Origin: a virus
IMG/VR virus record: IMGVR_UViG_3300048583_000366
Coordinates: 1-64,000 of that record
Length of the DNA: 64,000 nt
Direction: 5' to 3' (one strand)
Both the position numbers and the translations under genes were made by a program. Below, one piece after another: positions 49,177-58,752 of the stretch. The number at the start of each line of letters is the position of its first letter. Positions within the stretch are counted from its first letter, which is position 1. Below the pieces are notes generated by a model. The model saw nothing but the letters and a program-made list of their open reading frames with translations, did not search any database and was not told the origin of the DNA.

Positions 49177-50514
49177 TTAGATGGATTTCATATCCTGGTA
49201 GTTTTTTCCGAACTTAGCGGAAGTCTTATATCCCCCCTCTTGCAAAATGCCTAAAATATCGTTTAGTAAGGCCTTTCCGTCCTCCTTAGAATAATCTATC
49301 AAAAATGAGTCGTAGCAGTAAAGTATCAGTCGGCTCCTTTTATTATTTAGGAATTTTAGAAGATTGGACAGTATTGTTAGATTTCTAGCAGTTTCATAAT
49401 CTTGCAGTATATATGGCAATATCTGGGTTTTTGTTTCAATTCCAGTGAGTCTCTTTCCGGTAAGGAAGCTTTTTATATACCCGTCTTTTTTGTACTGATC
49501 CCACATAGTGTGTTTAAAGTCCCTGACCTTTGAGAAAAAAGGAATATTTTCAACCTCCTCCAGCTCGTACTCATTGTACAGAAGTCTGAAAGTTAATCCC
49601 TTACTCTCGTCATACTCCTCTTTAGTTATGTCCTCTTTATTGTAGTAGTGTTTTGCCAGGTGTTTATGGATATCGTCATCTCCGAAAGTATAGTTTATTA
49701 AATTGCATAATATTCTAAGGTGATAAGACGAATAATCAAACTCAACTAGGAAATCGTTGGAAGGGATTATAGCTTTCCTGGAACCGTCTTCTTTTTTTAA
49801 AGCAGCGAAGTTAATGCCATTAAAGGAATCAGAGGGTCTCCCGGTAGCCGTTTGCATATTGTATTGGCTATATATCTTACCGTCTTTTATGGATGCATCC
49901 TTTATTCTAGGGGAAAAATGCTTGTCGAATTCTTTCTGATCTATACTTATGCCTGTCTTCTCTATATAATGGAATATTTTAGTAGCCAGTTCTCCATATG
50001 TATCATACCCTGCAGTATTTATTAGTTTTTCTGGATTTTTAAAAAGAGAGATCATCTTTTCCAATTTCTCATAATGCTTTGATACAGGTATTATTTTATT
50101 GACATCTTCTAAGTTGCCGTACTTAGAATAAAAGAATCTATGAGAATTAGTGTTATAATCAGATTCATCTAAAGAAACCCCTTTGGTTAGAAATAGCCCC
50201 GTCCTTAAACAATATAGTGGGCCCTTTCTTCTAAAGTAGTATTTTAATCTTTTAGCATTTACTGCATATACCTTTCCTATTAATTCATTCACTACATTGG
50301 CTATAGAGGAATACGAAAGGGAAAGTGTCTCAGAATGGTTTATGGGTAGTATAAATCCAGCCCTAGACCTGAAAGGCCTTATATAAACTAAGCTTGCCGG
50401 GGATATGGCATTGTGGTAATGATCATTGTATGGGACTACATCTACATAACATTGCGATAAGTCGTATTGACAGTATTTACTAAGCTGTTCTTCAGTCTCG
50501 ATTATGTAATACAA
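49177..50514 (-). CDS. Divergent family A DNA polymerase-like protein
   Basis: The 445-residue protein starts at TTG. Its C-terminal half has family A motifs: MQTATGRPSD near 221 and LVEFDYSSYHLRIL near 256 (motif A), KGLTFRLLYNEY near 305 where Pol I has the O-helix K-x3-F-x2-YG (here N replaces G), and LYCYDSFLID near 408 for motif C. The two catalytic Asp residues appear to be kept. There is no recognisable exonuclease domain in the first 170 residues. It is a second, distinct PolA-like protein, next to tail genes. Activity is untested. Confidence 0.7.
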   Translation of the reverse strand: MYYIIETEEQLSKYCQYDLSQCYVDVVPYNDHYHNAISPASLVYIRPFRSRAGFILPINHSETLSLSYSSIANVVNELIGKVYAVNAKRLKYYFRRKGPLYCLRTGLFLTKGVSLDESDYNTNSHRFFYSKYGNLEDVNKIIPVSKHYEKLEKMISLFKNPEKLINTAGYDTYGELATKIFHYIEKTGISIDQKEFDKHFSPRIKDASIKDGKIYSQYNMQTATGRPSDSFNGINFAALKKEDGSRKAIIPSNDFLVEFDYSSYHLRILCNLINYTFGDDDIHKHLAKHYYNKEDITKEEYDESKGLTFRLLYNEYELEEVENIPFFSKVRDFKHTMWDQYKKDGYIKSFLTGKRLTGIETKTQILPYILQDYETARNLTILSNLLKFLNNKRSRLILYCYDSFLIDYSKEDGKALLNDILGILQEGGYKTSAKFGKNYQDMKSI

Positions 50515-50532
50515 TTATGGCATTGTTTGAAA

Positions 50533-50540
50533 CAAAGATA
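50533..50540 (-). promoter_or_regulatory. Bacteroidota-type -7 element TATCTTTG
   Basis: The minus strand reads CCCTATCTTTGTTTC, 18 bases before the TTG start of the second polymerase-like gene. This is the same element as at 42118-42125. It suggests early or middle expression, unlike the adjacent tail genes. Confidence 0.45.
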
Positions 50541-50543
50541 GGG

Positions 50544-51023
50544 CTATTTTATGTATTGCCTAATATTTGTCAAAAAATTTTCTACCCCAGGTATTTCTTT
50601 TTTTAAGGAATTTATAACATTTTTGTTATCAGATCCGTCTCCGGATATCTTCCATTTTATCTCTTTTACTAAGTATAAAGGGTTCTGTTCCAATCTTTTA
50701 CTGTCTTCCTTAGACAATTCTCTAATACTGTATACGTCCCCGTTCACCCGTTTAGAGAAATATCTATATATGTACCCTGCCTCATAATCCTTTTCTGTGG
50801 GAGTTGGATAATACTGTCCGGTTATTTTTGATAAATTTCCCCTGTCTTTTATAGTGAGCTTTACTATTTCCCTGGCCTGGGGGGAATAGTCTTTCCCAGT
50901 ATAGTACTTTCCATCAGTAGTGGCATAGTAAGGACCTCTGTAAGTCTGGTGAGTTTCCTTATAAATGAACTCCCCGGTACTTGTGTATAAATTTGAGGTT
51001 ATTTCTGACTTAGGGTAATACAT
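50544..51023 (-). CDS. Hypothetical structural-block protein (159 aa)
   Basis: The 159-residue protein is rich in Tyr, Thr and Gly (YYATTDGKYYTGKDYSP), a composition typical of virion proteins. Its start shares one base with the stop of the hub-like gene. No family is recognised. Confidence 0.6.
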   Translation of the reverse strand: MYYPKSEITSNLYTSTGEFIYKETHQTYRGPYYATTDGKYYTGKDYSPQAREIVKLTIKDRGNLSKITGQYYPTPTEKDYEAGYIYRYFSKRVNGDVYSIRELSKEDSKRLEQNPLYLVKEIKWKISGDGSDNKNVINSLKKEIPGVENFLTNIRQYIK

Positions 51024-53998
51024 TATTTTTTAAACGCTTTATCAAAAGTAAAGGATAAACTCACACCACTATTTAATTTTGCAGGGTCCAAAATACCGTA
51101 CTCATTATAAGCTTCAGGGTTATAATAAGGAACCTGATACCCACCATCTATTACACTAGGCACTATACTAGAAAGTATATTACTGGTATTTCCACTTAAA
51201 AGAGCCCCGACTATATCTTGTACTACTGTAGACCCTTCCATGTATTTTGCTTTGATTCCAGAAAAAGCGTTATCAAAATACCTTTTTATCTCTGGGTGAT
51301 CCATATCACGGTAATACGGATTATTTGAAATTATATAATCTAGGTATTTTATAACATTCCCCTTTATATCTCCTACAACAGACGGAGCCTGGATTACTCC
51401 TGTTTGCTCAGAAGGTATTTGGGTTGCTGGAGAACTAAAAGTAGTTATGTCTAGATAAGTAGACAATTGTGTAGGATCCTTCATAGATTTTTTTGTATTC
51501 CTACCAAAAGCTTTTTGCTGAGTTCCTGTATAAGTTGCCCTACCTATCATCTCTTTTTTCATGTAAGAAAAAGCAACTCCTATGTCCCCTTTAAATTGAT
51601 CAAACATTGCTTTCATAGCCCGTAACCGTCCCCCTCTACTAGAGTATAGTAGCTCTGCTGTATCTTGCTCATACGACTTTATATCAAACTGATCTTTAAA
51701 AAAGTCATGTAAAAAAGCTATTAAAATGTTGTAGTTAATAACGCTGTTATAAACAGAACTTTTCTCATTAGAAACTTCCTCATCTAATTCTTTAGTAAAC
51801 GATCTTACAGATTTCCTAGTCTCTTTCTGTCTTTCCAGCTGATCTAGTAAACAAAATTGAGTTACTAATGTAGTAGTCCAATCAGGTCTGCTTATAGCTT
51901 GTGATATTCCTGTTACTATAAATCCAACTGCTTTGTTATTATATTCTGCAGGTAGCATATCTTTATCTATAGTAAATATTTCTCCTATGGTTACTCCTCC
52001 TAAACCATCCATTTCTATTTCTAAAAACAATGGTATAATTGCTTTATAGTTAGTCCCTTTATCTATCCGTACTAAGAGAGTATTTAAAAAGGTATTAAGA
52101 GCCCCCACAGATACTTCAGAATTGGTAAAAGATTTACCAGTCATTACGTACTGCTTAACATAAGTAAGAAGCACTCTTATATTACCGAGGAATATTTTCT
52201 TTTCCTGGGCCTCTAAATTATCCAATGATTCTCTAGATTCTCCAGAAATCCTATACAGTCTATCCTCTATGTTTTTATTCATGAAAACATTTGTAGAAGA
52301 TTGGAGAGAGGCTATGTTCTCTCTTGACTGAGCAGCAATAGCTATCATAGTAGCTTGCTCTTGAAATATTCTGGATGTGAGATTATGCCTTCTCACAGTG
52401 GTATCTATTCCACCTATACTCAAATTAAACTTACTACCATACTCACTATCTTCCTCTAACTCTACATAGTGCTTATCTATTATAGCGCATCTGTTATCAT
52501 TAACAGATAAATCAAAAGAGTTTATAGAGCCTAGAGTATAAGATATATCTTGCAATAAAGCTCTTAAAAATTTTGCCACACTAACTCCACCATTACTAGC
52601 CTTATGCTCTATTTTATAGATATCTAATATCTTACCTATGTTTATGTAGATATTTCCTATGATTCCAAAATTAGTATTTTTATATAGGTATTCATCCATT
52701 TTATTTTGAGTAGGATATGCATTAGTTAATGATATCACTTCCGGTGAGTACCCGTTAGCTCCTAACAAATTAGCAGAACTATTCTGAATTACACATACAG
52801 AGTTATCTATTGTCATAGAGTTATAAGATGCTATGCAAAGTCCATTTCCTAAATTATTGGTTATTTTAGGATGGGGTATTTCAAACTCCACCAGCTTTTG
52901 TCCTTTATCCAGGAAAATGTTGGTGAACTCATTAAGGATATGAATAAAATAAGCAAACTGTATATAGGTCTTACTACTTAGATTTGCAGTATAATCTAGC
53001 GTAGGGTTTACTGTTGAGTTAAAAGTACCAAAATATTTTATATCCTTATCTATTATTGATAAACTCCCAATTGGTATTTTTTTATCTATCTGCTGTATTA
53101 ATGCATCTGAAGTGTTTGTACTAGATACTCCTCCATTAGCTAGCGCTCCCATAAGTAGTTCAAACTCATCTTTCTTGTCTTGCAGATCTCTAACAAGATC
53201 ATTTGTTGTTCCTACTTCTTGCTTCTTTATGATGACACCTTTCTCGGCATTCATCTTTATACTTTCTATAACATCACCTATACTTATTAAAACGGTTGTA
53301 CATTCGAATCCTCCATTAGGTAACATTGTGTAACTAAAGTTTTTTATGGTACCTAACATTCCTTCATAGTTTCCCTGGTACCTTTCATTATACTTTGCTA
53401 AATTAGAGTATATCCCTTCTATGGTTATAGTTGGATCGAAACAATCTAAAGTCTTGAAATCACCATCTATAACTTTGCCAGTATCGCTATTCAAATACAT
53501 AGACCATCCCCACTCAAGAATTACATGATATCCAGGCTTCATAAAAAGAATGAATAAATTCTCTAGCTGTTTTACGTCCCAGGCATAATATGTTATAGTA
53601 GCTTCTCTCAAAGATCCATAAGCCCCTTTTGATTTTATGTCTACGTGAGAAATACCCGGCATAGGACGTATACCATATTGACCACTTCCTAAATTAGTGC
53701 CATAAGATCCACCTTTAACACTTACACCGCTACGCAATTTATTTTTTAAAGCATCTTTAGGACTTGCTGGATCAGGGTAAAGGGTACCACCAAATAATAT
53801 ATAGTTTCTAGCTAATGTCTGATCTCCCTTATAGTCTACCAAGGAAGTCATTTTTACCCATGGAGATTTAGCAGATGTATACATTTGCAGATCTATAGGC
53901 CTTGCTCCATTAGCCCCTTCTTTGTAAGACAGTAGTTTCTGCCTTGCCTTTATCTGCTTCTGTAAATGTGGTTTAAAAGTTTGTTTAAATATAGACAT
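51023..53998 (-). CDS. Large baseplate hub-like protein
   Basis: The 991-residue protein is the largest in the tail block. A segment near residue 135 (YAWDVKQLENLFILFMKPGYHVILEWGWSMY) and one near 690 (GVTIGEIFTI...AVGFIVTGISQAISRPDWTTTLVTQFCLLD) resemble hub proteins of the gp27/XkdQ/gpD type. It follows the LysM-type protein gene. A C-terminal 200-residue extension is helical and could be an assembly or membrane-contact module. No lysozyme domain was seen. Confidence 0.6.
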   Translation of the reverse strand: MSIFKQTFKPHLQKQIKARQKLLSYKEGANGARPIDLQMYTSAKSPWVKMTSLVDYKGDQTLARNYILFGGTLYPDPASPKDALKNKLRSGVSVKGGSYGTNLGSGQYGIRPMPGISHVDIKSKGAYGSLREATITYYAWDVKQLENLFILFMKPGYHVILEWGWSMYLNSDTGKVIDGDFKTLDCFDPTITIEGIYSNLAKYNERYQGNYEGMLGTIKNFSYTMLPNGGFECTTVLISIGDVIESIKMNAEKGVIIKKQEVGTTNDLVRDLQDKKDEFELLMGALANGGVSSTNTSDALIQQIDKKIPIGSLSIIDKDIKYFGTFNSTVNPTLDYTANLSSKTYIQFAYFIHILNEFTNIFLDKGQKLVEFEIPHPKITNNLGNGLCIASYNSMTIDNSVCVIQNSSANLLGANGYSPEVISLTNAYPTQNKMDEYLYKNTNFGIIGNIYINIGKILDIYKIEHKASNGGVSVAKFLRALLQDISYTLGSINSFDLSVNDNRCAIIDKHYVELEEDSEYGSKFNLSIGGIDTTVRRHNLTSRIFQEQATMIAIAAQSRENIASLQSSTNVFMNKNIEDRLYRISGESRESLDNLEAQEKKIFLGNIRVLLTYVKQYVMTGKSFTNSEVSVGALNTFLNTLLVRIDKGTNYKAIIPLFLEIEMDGLGGVTIGEIFTIDKDMLPAEYNNKAVGFIVTGISQAISRPDWTTTLVTQFCLLDQLERQKETRKSVRSFTKELDEEVSNEKSSVYNSVINYNILIAFLHDFFKDQFDIKSYEQDTAELLYSSRGGRLRAMKAMFDQFKGDIGVAFSYMKKEMIGRATYTGTQQKAFGRNTKKSMKDPTQLSTYLDITTFSSPATQIPSEQTGVIQAPSVVGDIKGNVIKYLDYIISNNPYYRDMDHPEIKRYFDNAFSGIKAKYMEGSTVVQDIVGALLSGNTSNILSSIVPSVIDGGYQVPYYNPEAYNEYGILDPAKLNSGVSLSFTFDKAFKK

Positions 53999-54010
53999 TT
54001 TAATATAACA

Positions 54011-54310
54011 TTATATTGTGTTAAGAGCATCGTATTGTGCTTTTAATTCTGCTGTGTTGGATGGTATTCTTAATTGTGTTCCAGGTTGTACAAACATACT
54101 ATCCCCAGGAAGATTATTAGCGGCTATCAATATCCAATAATCATCAACAGTACCATAATAGTCAAAAGATATTATGTCCAGCCTATCACCATATACTGTT
54201 ATGATGTAAATATCTTCATCCCTATATGGAACAGCCGGATACTTAGAACCCCTGTAGTATCTTTTTCCTGTTTTAAAATCTTTTAATATGTTTATATTAT
54301 CGTATCTCAT
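54011..54310 (-). CDS. LysM-type baseplate protein (gp53/tail X-like)
   Basis: The 99-residue protein has DRLDIISFDYYGTVDDYWILIAANNL followed by MFVQPGTQLRIPS, the pattern of LysM-containing baseplate wedge/tail-completion proteins such as T4 gp53. Unlike secreted LysM proteins it has no signal peptide. It sits between two large baseplate genes. Confidence 0.78.
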   Translation of the reverse strand: MRYDNINILKDFKTGKRYYRGSKYPAVPYRDEDIYIITVYGDRLDIISFDYYGTVDDYWILIAANNLPGDSMFVQPGTQLRIPSNTAELKAQYDALNTI

Positions 54311-54318
54311 ATTGTTAT

Positions 54319-56208
54319 TTATTCAGGTTCTCTAGTATACGAGAAATCACTGGTAGCTGTCTTTCCAAAATTATCAGATTTTTCTGGTTCTGGTACCGAT
54401 AGAGACCATTTAGGTTTTTTCTTTATTGGCTCAGGAGCAGGTACTGATTCCTTTAATTCTTTTTTCTCAGCATTTGGCATAGTTCCTTTACTAAGCCATT
54501 TTTGTCCCTCTTTTATTTTTGGAAAATAATCTATTCCAATAAAAGGAGACTGTGCAGATTTCCTAGGTAAGAAGTTGTATATAGGAATGAATGTCATGCT
54601 ACATTTTATTAATTGAGGTAGCTCATGCATATCCTTATCATTACCATCTTCATACTCATCTATAGCTATATCCCAATTACTGTCCTCATCTATTATCATA
54701 TCTAAAGAAGTTATTACTCCAGGCTGATATAATAGAAAATTACCTACAGTAAGTTCGGATAAATTTCCTCTCATCCTACCTAAAGAATTGTAATCAGGTG
54801 TCAAAGTGGATATCAAGTAATTCAATTTTTGATAAATTGATTTCATCTCAAATCTACTGGATGCAGCTATAGTAAAATTTATATGGAAAGATTCAGCAAA
54901 CCCATCATATAAGTAAAAATTTTCTCCCCTTCCCATATAAGAGTAATCTTTCCACTTGGAAGTAAAAGATCTTTTTATAGTGTTGATGTAGGATCTAAAT
55001 ACCATGTAAACACCTTTTGTTGGGTTGTCATTATCTATGGATTTTATCCTAAATTTTATCATGTCACGAATAGCCGTAACATTATTTCCATTATCATCCG
55101 GATTGTACCCTACATCATTACCATTAAAATCCTTAACTGTGCCAAAATCAGGATTAGGTTTATCGCTATAATACAGACTAAGAGCATTAACTCTATCATG
55201 AGTGTTAGATACATTACTGGTGTAATCTACCCTCTCATAAAGACTCTTTCTATTCTTAGCTATGCCCAACCTATTCTCTAAGTTAAGCTTTTTATAGTTT
55301 GTTACTGGTAGAACATTTCCAGGTACCAGTGTTTTAAGTTTATTTTTGTAGCCCCTAAAATCACTTTTTTCTCCAAACTCATAGTACCCTTGCCCGGGTA
55401 CATCAGAATTATAGTAGAATTTTACAGCCATGGAACTTTGGGAGTCTTCCACAACCGGAGTTATTAAGTTTTTTGTTGGTATAGCAACGAACCTGCTTCC
55501 TGCCACATCCTTAGAATTATAATCGTCCAAGAAATCAACTACTCTATTTCCAGCATTTAAAGTATTCCCATATCTTCCTATGGTAGTATCCCCTAGCCCA
55601 TATAAAGACCCTGGGCCCCCTTTATACTTTAGTACATAGTTTCTCTGGCTCTTCCTCATATCTCCTCCAGAATAGTCAGAACTAAGCGCTCTGGACAATG
55701 TAACCAATCTATTTCCACCCTCACGATCTTTTACTATGACATAGTTAGAGTAATCGCTTGTATTAGATACTCCGGGGAACTCTCCATGCCTCATAAACCT
55801 GGCACCAATACCTGATCCAGCTACTTGAGCAAGCAAGGGTAGCGGACTCCATACTCTAGTGGATCCAAATTTTTCTTTATTGCTATCAGTTGATTCTCCG
55901 TTATGTTCTAACCTTACATTACTCTTTTGAAGTCCTATCTGCTTAACCATAAACAATGGTCCACTGATAGTGCTGGTAAGGAATTTTCCTATTCTAAGAA
56001 CATCTGCTGCTGATCTAGTAGCTATTGTAGCTGCTCCGAATTGAAGAAATCCATCATCAAAATTAGAAGGACTCCATCTAAATCCTGGAGGAGTGGTTAT
56101 AAGAGGCTTCTCGGAACCATACCCTATTTTATTTTGAGTAAAGTTTCCCGGCCCACTATAATAATCAAAAGTGGCTAGATTGTTAGCTAAATCTCTTAGT
56201 GACGGCAT
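54319..56208 (-). CDS. Baseplate/tail structural protein (629 aa)
   Basis: The 629-residue protein is Asn-, Ser- and Tyr-rich with few charged runs, typical of virion proteins. A segment near 410-530 (KWKDYSYMGRGENFYLYDGFAESFHINFTI, then LTVGNFLLYQPGVITSLDMIID) resembles baseplate proteins that cap the tail tube in long-tailed phages. The C-terminal 50 residues are a Lys/Pro-rich tail. Assignment rests on position between the tape measure and LysM genes. Confidence 0.55.
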   Translation of the reverse strand: MPSLRDLANNLATFDYYSGPGNFTQNKIGYGSEKPLITTPPGFRWSPSNFDDGFLQFGAATIATRSAADVLRIGKFLTSTISGPLFMVKQIGLQKSNVRLEHNGESTDSNKEKFGSTRVWSPLPLLAQVAGSGIGARFMRHGEFPGVSNTSDYSNYVIVKDREGGNRLVTLSRALSSDYSGGDMRKSQRNYVLKYKGGPGSLYGLGDTTIGRYGNTLNAGNRVVDFLDDYNSKDVAGSRFVAIPTKNLITPVVEDSQSSMAVKFYYNSDVPGQGYYEFGEKSDFRGYKNKLKTLVPGNVLPVTNYKKLNLENRLGIAKNRKSLYERVDYTSNVSNTHDRVNALSLYYSDKPNPDFGTVKDFNGNDVGYNPDDNGNNVTAIRDMIKFRIKSIDNDNPTKGVYMVFRSYINTIKRSFTSKWKDYSYMGRGENFYLYDGFAESFHINFTIAASSRFEMKSIYQKLNYLISTLTPDYNSLGRMRGNLSELTVGNFLLYQPGVITSLDMIIDEDSNWDIAIDEYEDGNDKDMHELPQLIKCSMTFIPIYNFLPRKSAQSPFIGIDYFPKIKEGQKWLSKGTMPNAEKKELKESVPAPEPIKKKPKWSLSVPEPEKSDNFGKTATSDFSYTREPE

Positions 56209-56429
56209 TATGTAGGAAGGTTGTCCAAATACTTAGATGGATTCTCAGGAAAAGTCAATTTCTCATTAACTGGACGTTGCCTTCTCAAGTAAGCACTAGC
56301 ATAGCTACTAAAAGGAGGTTTTCCATTAGTAGAAGATGTAAAGTGCAAAGTTGAGCCAGCTCCCAGTTCGAAATTATTAGGCCTTCCGTCCGGGTAAGCC
56401 ATTTTTGATTTTAAATCTCTTAGTGCCAT
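56208..56429 (-). CDS. Small structural-block protein (73 aa)
   Basis: A 73-residue protein with low hydrophobicity and no helix-rich region (NFELGAGSTLHFTSSTNGKPPFSSYASAYLRRQRPVN). It is probably a virion component given its place after the tape measure and a candidate late promoter 17 bases upstream. Confidence 0.6.
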   Translation of the reverse strand: MALRDLKSKMAYPDGRPNNFELGAGSTLHFTSSTNGKPPFSSYASAYLRRQRPVNEKLTFPENPSKYLDNLPT

Positions 56430-56446
56430 AATTGTTTTCTATTTTA

Positions 56447-56454
56447 TATAAATA
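56447..56454 (-). promoter_or_regulatory. Candidate late promoter motif TATTTATA
   Basis: The minus strand reads AGCATATTTATATAAAAT, 17 bases before the 73-aa gene and immediately after the tape-measure stop codon. Confidence 0.5.
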
Positions 56455-56456
56455 TG

Positions 56457-58718
56457 CTACGCAAACAAAGTACGTGAGGTTCCTAGAGTGGATCCAACTA
56501 AATTGGAGTCTAAATAAACCCCTTTACTCTTCTCAACAGCAGAAATAAGTTGATCAAATTTTTGCTCAAGACCACTATTGTCATTACCCCCGTTTCCGGA
56601 AAGCATTTGAGATGGGGGAGCAGTACTAGTATATACGTAGTCATTCTTATCTGGAACTATACCCCCTTTAGGAGTAGATATCATTATCTGTCCATTAGGA
56701 GCGATTGCTGAATCACTAACTGCTGCAGCTGTTCCTAATCCTAGTGCTGCAATTCCACCTCCTACGGCTCCCAAAGTTGCTGCAGCAGCTAGGTTAGCTC
56801 CTCCAGTTATAGCAGTCATTGCTACAGCTGCAGCAACTAAAAGACTTACAACTCCAACTAAGGCAACTTTTAAAGCAGCAGTATGCTCTAATATTCCAGC
56901 AACAAACTCCAATATCTTGGTTAAAGGTCCTGACATCCTTATGAATACTTCTTTTATCCTATTCATAGCTTCTTCAAACCTGGCAGCTAGTGAAGCCCTG
57001 GCTATATCTTGAGCAAGTATTTGACCATTCTTTTGTTTTTCTATATCTTTCCTTAATGCCTCAGCTTGAGCATCTTCTCCCATACTTTTTAGAACATTAT
57101 ATCTTTTCTCCAACTCTTCTTTATTAGCAAATCCTAATTTTCTAACTACTTCTTCTTGTTGTGCAAATTTTGTTAACTCTTCAGCAGATAATCCTATAGA
57201 TTCAGCAAGGGCTTTTCTTGAAATAACATTTAATTTTGTCAGTTCATTAAGACCTCCTGCCTGTTTTACTACATCGGCAGCTGCAGCAGCAGAGTCTCCG
57301 TTCAATGCTAATAACCTAGCCTTCTCAAAATTTAATTGTTTTCCAAGTAGTAACTCAGATTTTAATTCTCCTTCTATAGAACTTTCAAACTCCAACAAAC
57401 TGTCAGCTATCTTTCTAGTATCATCCAGAGTCATACCAAGTTTCTGAGCTTGTACGACAGCTTTAGCTATAAGTTCTGGTTGATTTTTATACGCAGTGGA
57501 TATCTCAGAATTAACTTTAGCTATTTCTGCTATAATTTTTTTATTAGAGAGAAAAGATTTGTTTTGTTTTAAAGAGGTATCAAGAATACTTTTAGCAGAG
57601 TCTCCTGTTAACACAGCAAATTTCTGAATACCAGCTGCTTCATCAGCGCTTAAACCCATTTGCTTTGTCATGACAATCTGATTCTGGATCATTTCATCCG
57701 ACAACATTGCAGATACTCCTAGAGATTCTTGAATGGATGCCAGGGCTTCTGACATGTTCTTCATACTTATAAAAGACTTATCTAATATTCCAGTGAAGTC
57801 TCTTCCAGCTTGTGATATTTCATAAAAGGTAGAATTTATACCACGAGCACTTTCTTTAGTAAGAGCCATGGTATTTCCCATGCTAGTAACTCCCTTATCA
57901 AACTCTATAGTTAAAGTAATACCTTTTTTTATAAGGTCTATGACCTTACCCCATAATTGATAAGCTATAAATCCAGCTATTATTTTATTTCCGCCAGTTT
58001 CTTTCCCCTGGTCCCTTAGATCTTTTATTAAAGATATCCACCCTTTTTTGGCGCTCTCTGCTGCTCTTTCTAAATCTATAAAGTGTCCTAAGATTGGTAT
58101 TTTAGATAGAGAATTTAATAATCCGGAGAGTGCTTTAGTCTCATTTTGAGCTATAGTTGCTTTTCTATTGAACTTATCAAGTGATCCTAGCATTCTTTCT
58201 AATGCAGCTCTATTAAGTTTAACAGCTTCCTGTTGAGCATCTAAGAAGTTAATAGTTTCTTGATATTCAGAATTGAGTCTATCCACTATCTCTGCATCAT
58301 TTAACAATAAAGCATTTTTGTCATTATGGGCTCTGGCTAGTTGTTTAAACTGAGCTACCATAGTATCCATGGACTTTTCTTGAAGTTCCTCATTTTTCTT
58401 AGTAGCACTTTCTCTAGCCTCAACTATTCTTTTCCTTTGAACCTCAGTTTCTTTTATAAGTTCGTTTAATCTGTTCTGCTTTACATAGGATTCTCCTAAC
58501 CGGGTATTTATAGCAAGAATATTTTCAGAAGTGTTTTTGATGCCAGTTGCAATCTCCTGGGCTCGTCCCATACTCCTCCTAAACTCTACCATTGCAGTTG
58601 TTAGAAGTCTGGCATTATCAGCCGTCTCAGCAAAATCCTCTCTTAAGGCAGCTATATTTTGAGATATTTCGCTTGATAGTTCGTTTAGCCTTTGATATTC
58701 CTTTTCTTGTTCAGTCAT
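56457..58718 (-). CDS. Tail tape measure protein
   Basis: The 753-residue protein is helical with coiled coils over residues 1-190 and 280-560, a membrane-like hydrophobic segment at about 632-685 (rich in Ala, Val, Gly) and a C-terminal Gly/Ser-rich part. This is the usual tape-measure build, with the hydrophobic region thought to enter the host membrane. By the usual rule of about 0.15 nm per residue it implies a tail near 110 nm. It sits between the baseplate-assembly pair and other tail genes. Confidence 0.8.
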   Translation of the reverse strand: MTEQEKEYQRLNELSSEISQNIAALREDFAETADNARLLTTAMVEFRRSMGRAQEIATGIKNTSENILAINTRLGESYVKQNRLNELIKETEVQRKRIVEARESATKKNEELQEKSMDTMVAQFKQLARAHNDKNALLLNDAEIVDRLNSEYQETINFLDAQQEAVKLNRAALERMLGSLDKFNRKATIAQNETKALSGLLNSLSKIPILGHFIDLERAAESAKKGWISLIKDLRDQGKETGGNKIIAGFIAYQLWGKVIDLIKKGITLTIEFDKGVTSMGNTMALTKESARGINSTFYEISQAGRDFTGILDKSFISMKNMSEALASIQESLGVSAMLSDEMIQNQIVMTKQMGLSADEAAGIQKFAVLTGDSAKSILDTSLKQNKSFLSNKKIIAEIAKVNSEISTAYKNQPELIAKAVVQAQKLGMTLDDTRKIADSLLEFESSIEGELKSELLLGKQLNFEKARLLALNGDSAAAAADVVKQAGGLNELTKLNVISRKALAESIGLSAEELTKFAQQEEVVRKLGFANKEELEKRYNVLKSMGEDAQAEALRKDIEKQKNGQILAQDIARASLAARFEEAMNRIKEVFIRMSGPLTKILEFVAGILEHTAALKVALVGVVSLLVAAAVAMTAITGGANLAAAATLGAVGGGIAALGLGTAAAVSDSAIAPNGQIMISTPKGGIVPDKNDYVYTSTAPPSQMLSGNGGNDNSGLEQKFDQLISAVEKSKGVYLDSNLVGSTLGTSRTLFA

Positions 58719-58734
58719 CCCTTACTTGCTTTGA

Positions 58735-58742
58735 TATAAATA
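58735..58742 (-). promoter_or_regulatory. Candidate late promoter motif TATTTATA
   Basis: The minus strand reads TTGATATTTATATCAAAG, 16 bases before the tape measure gene. This copy lies inside a 7-bp palindrome (TTGATAT/ATATCAA). Confidence 0.55.
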
Positions 58743-58752
58743 TCAAAAGCTG

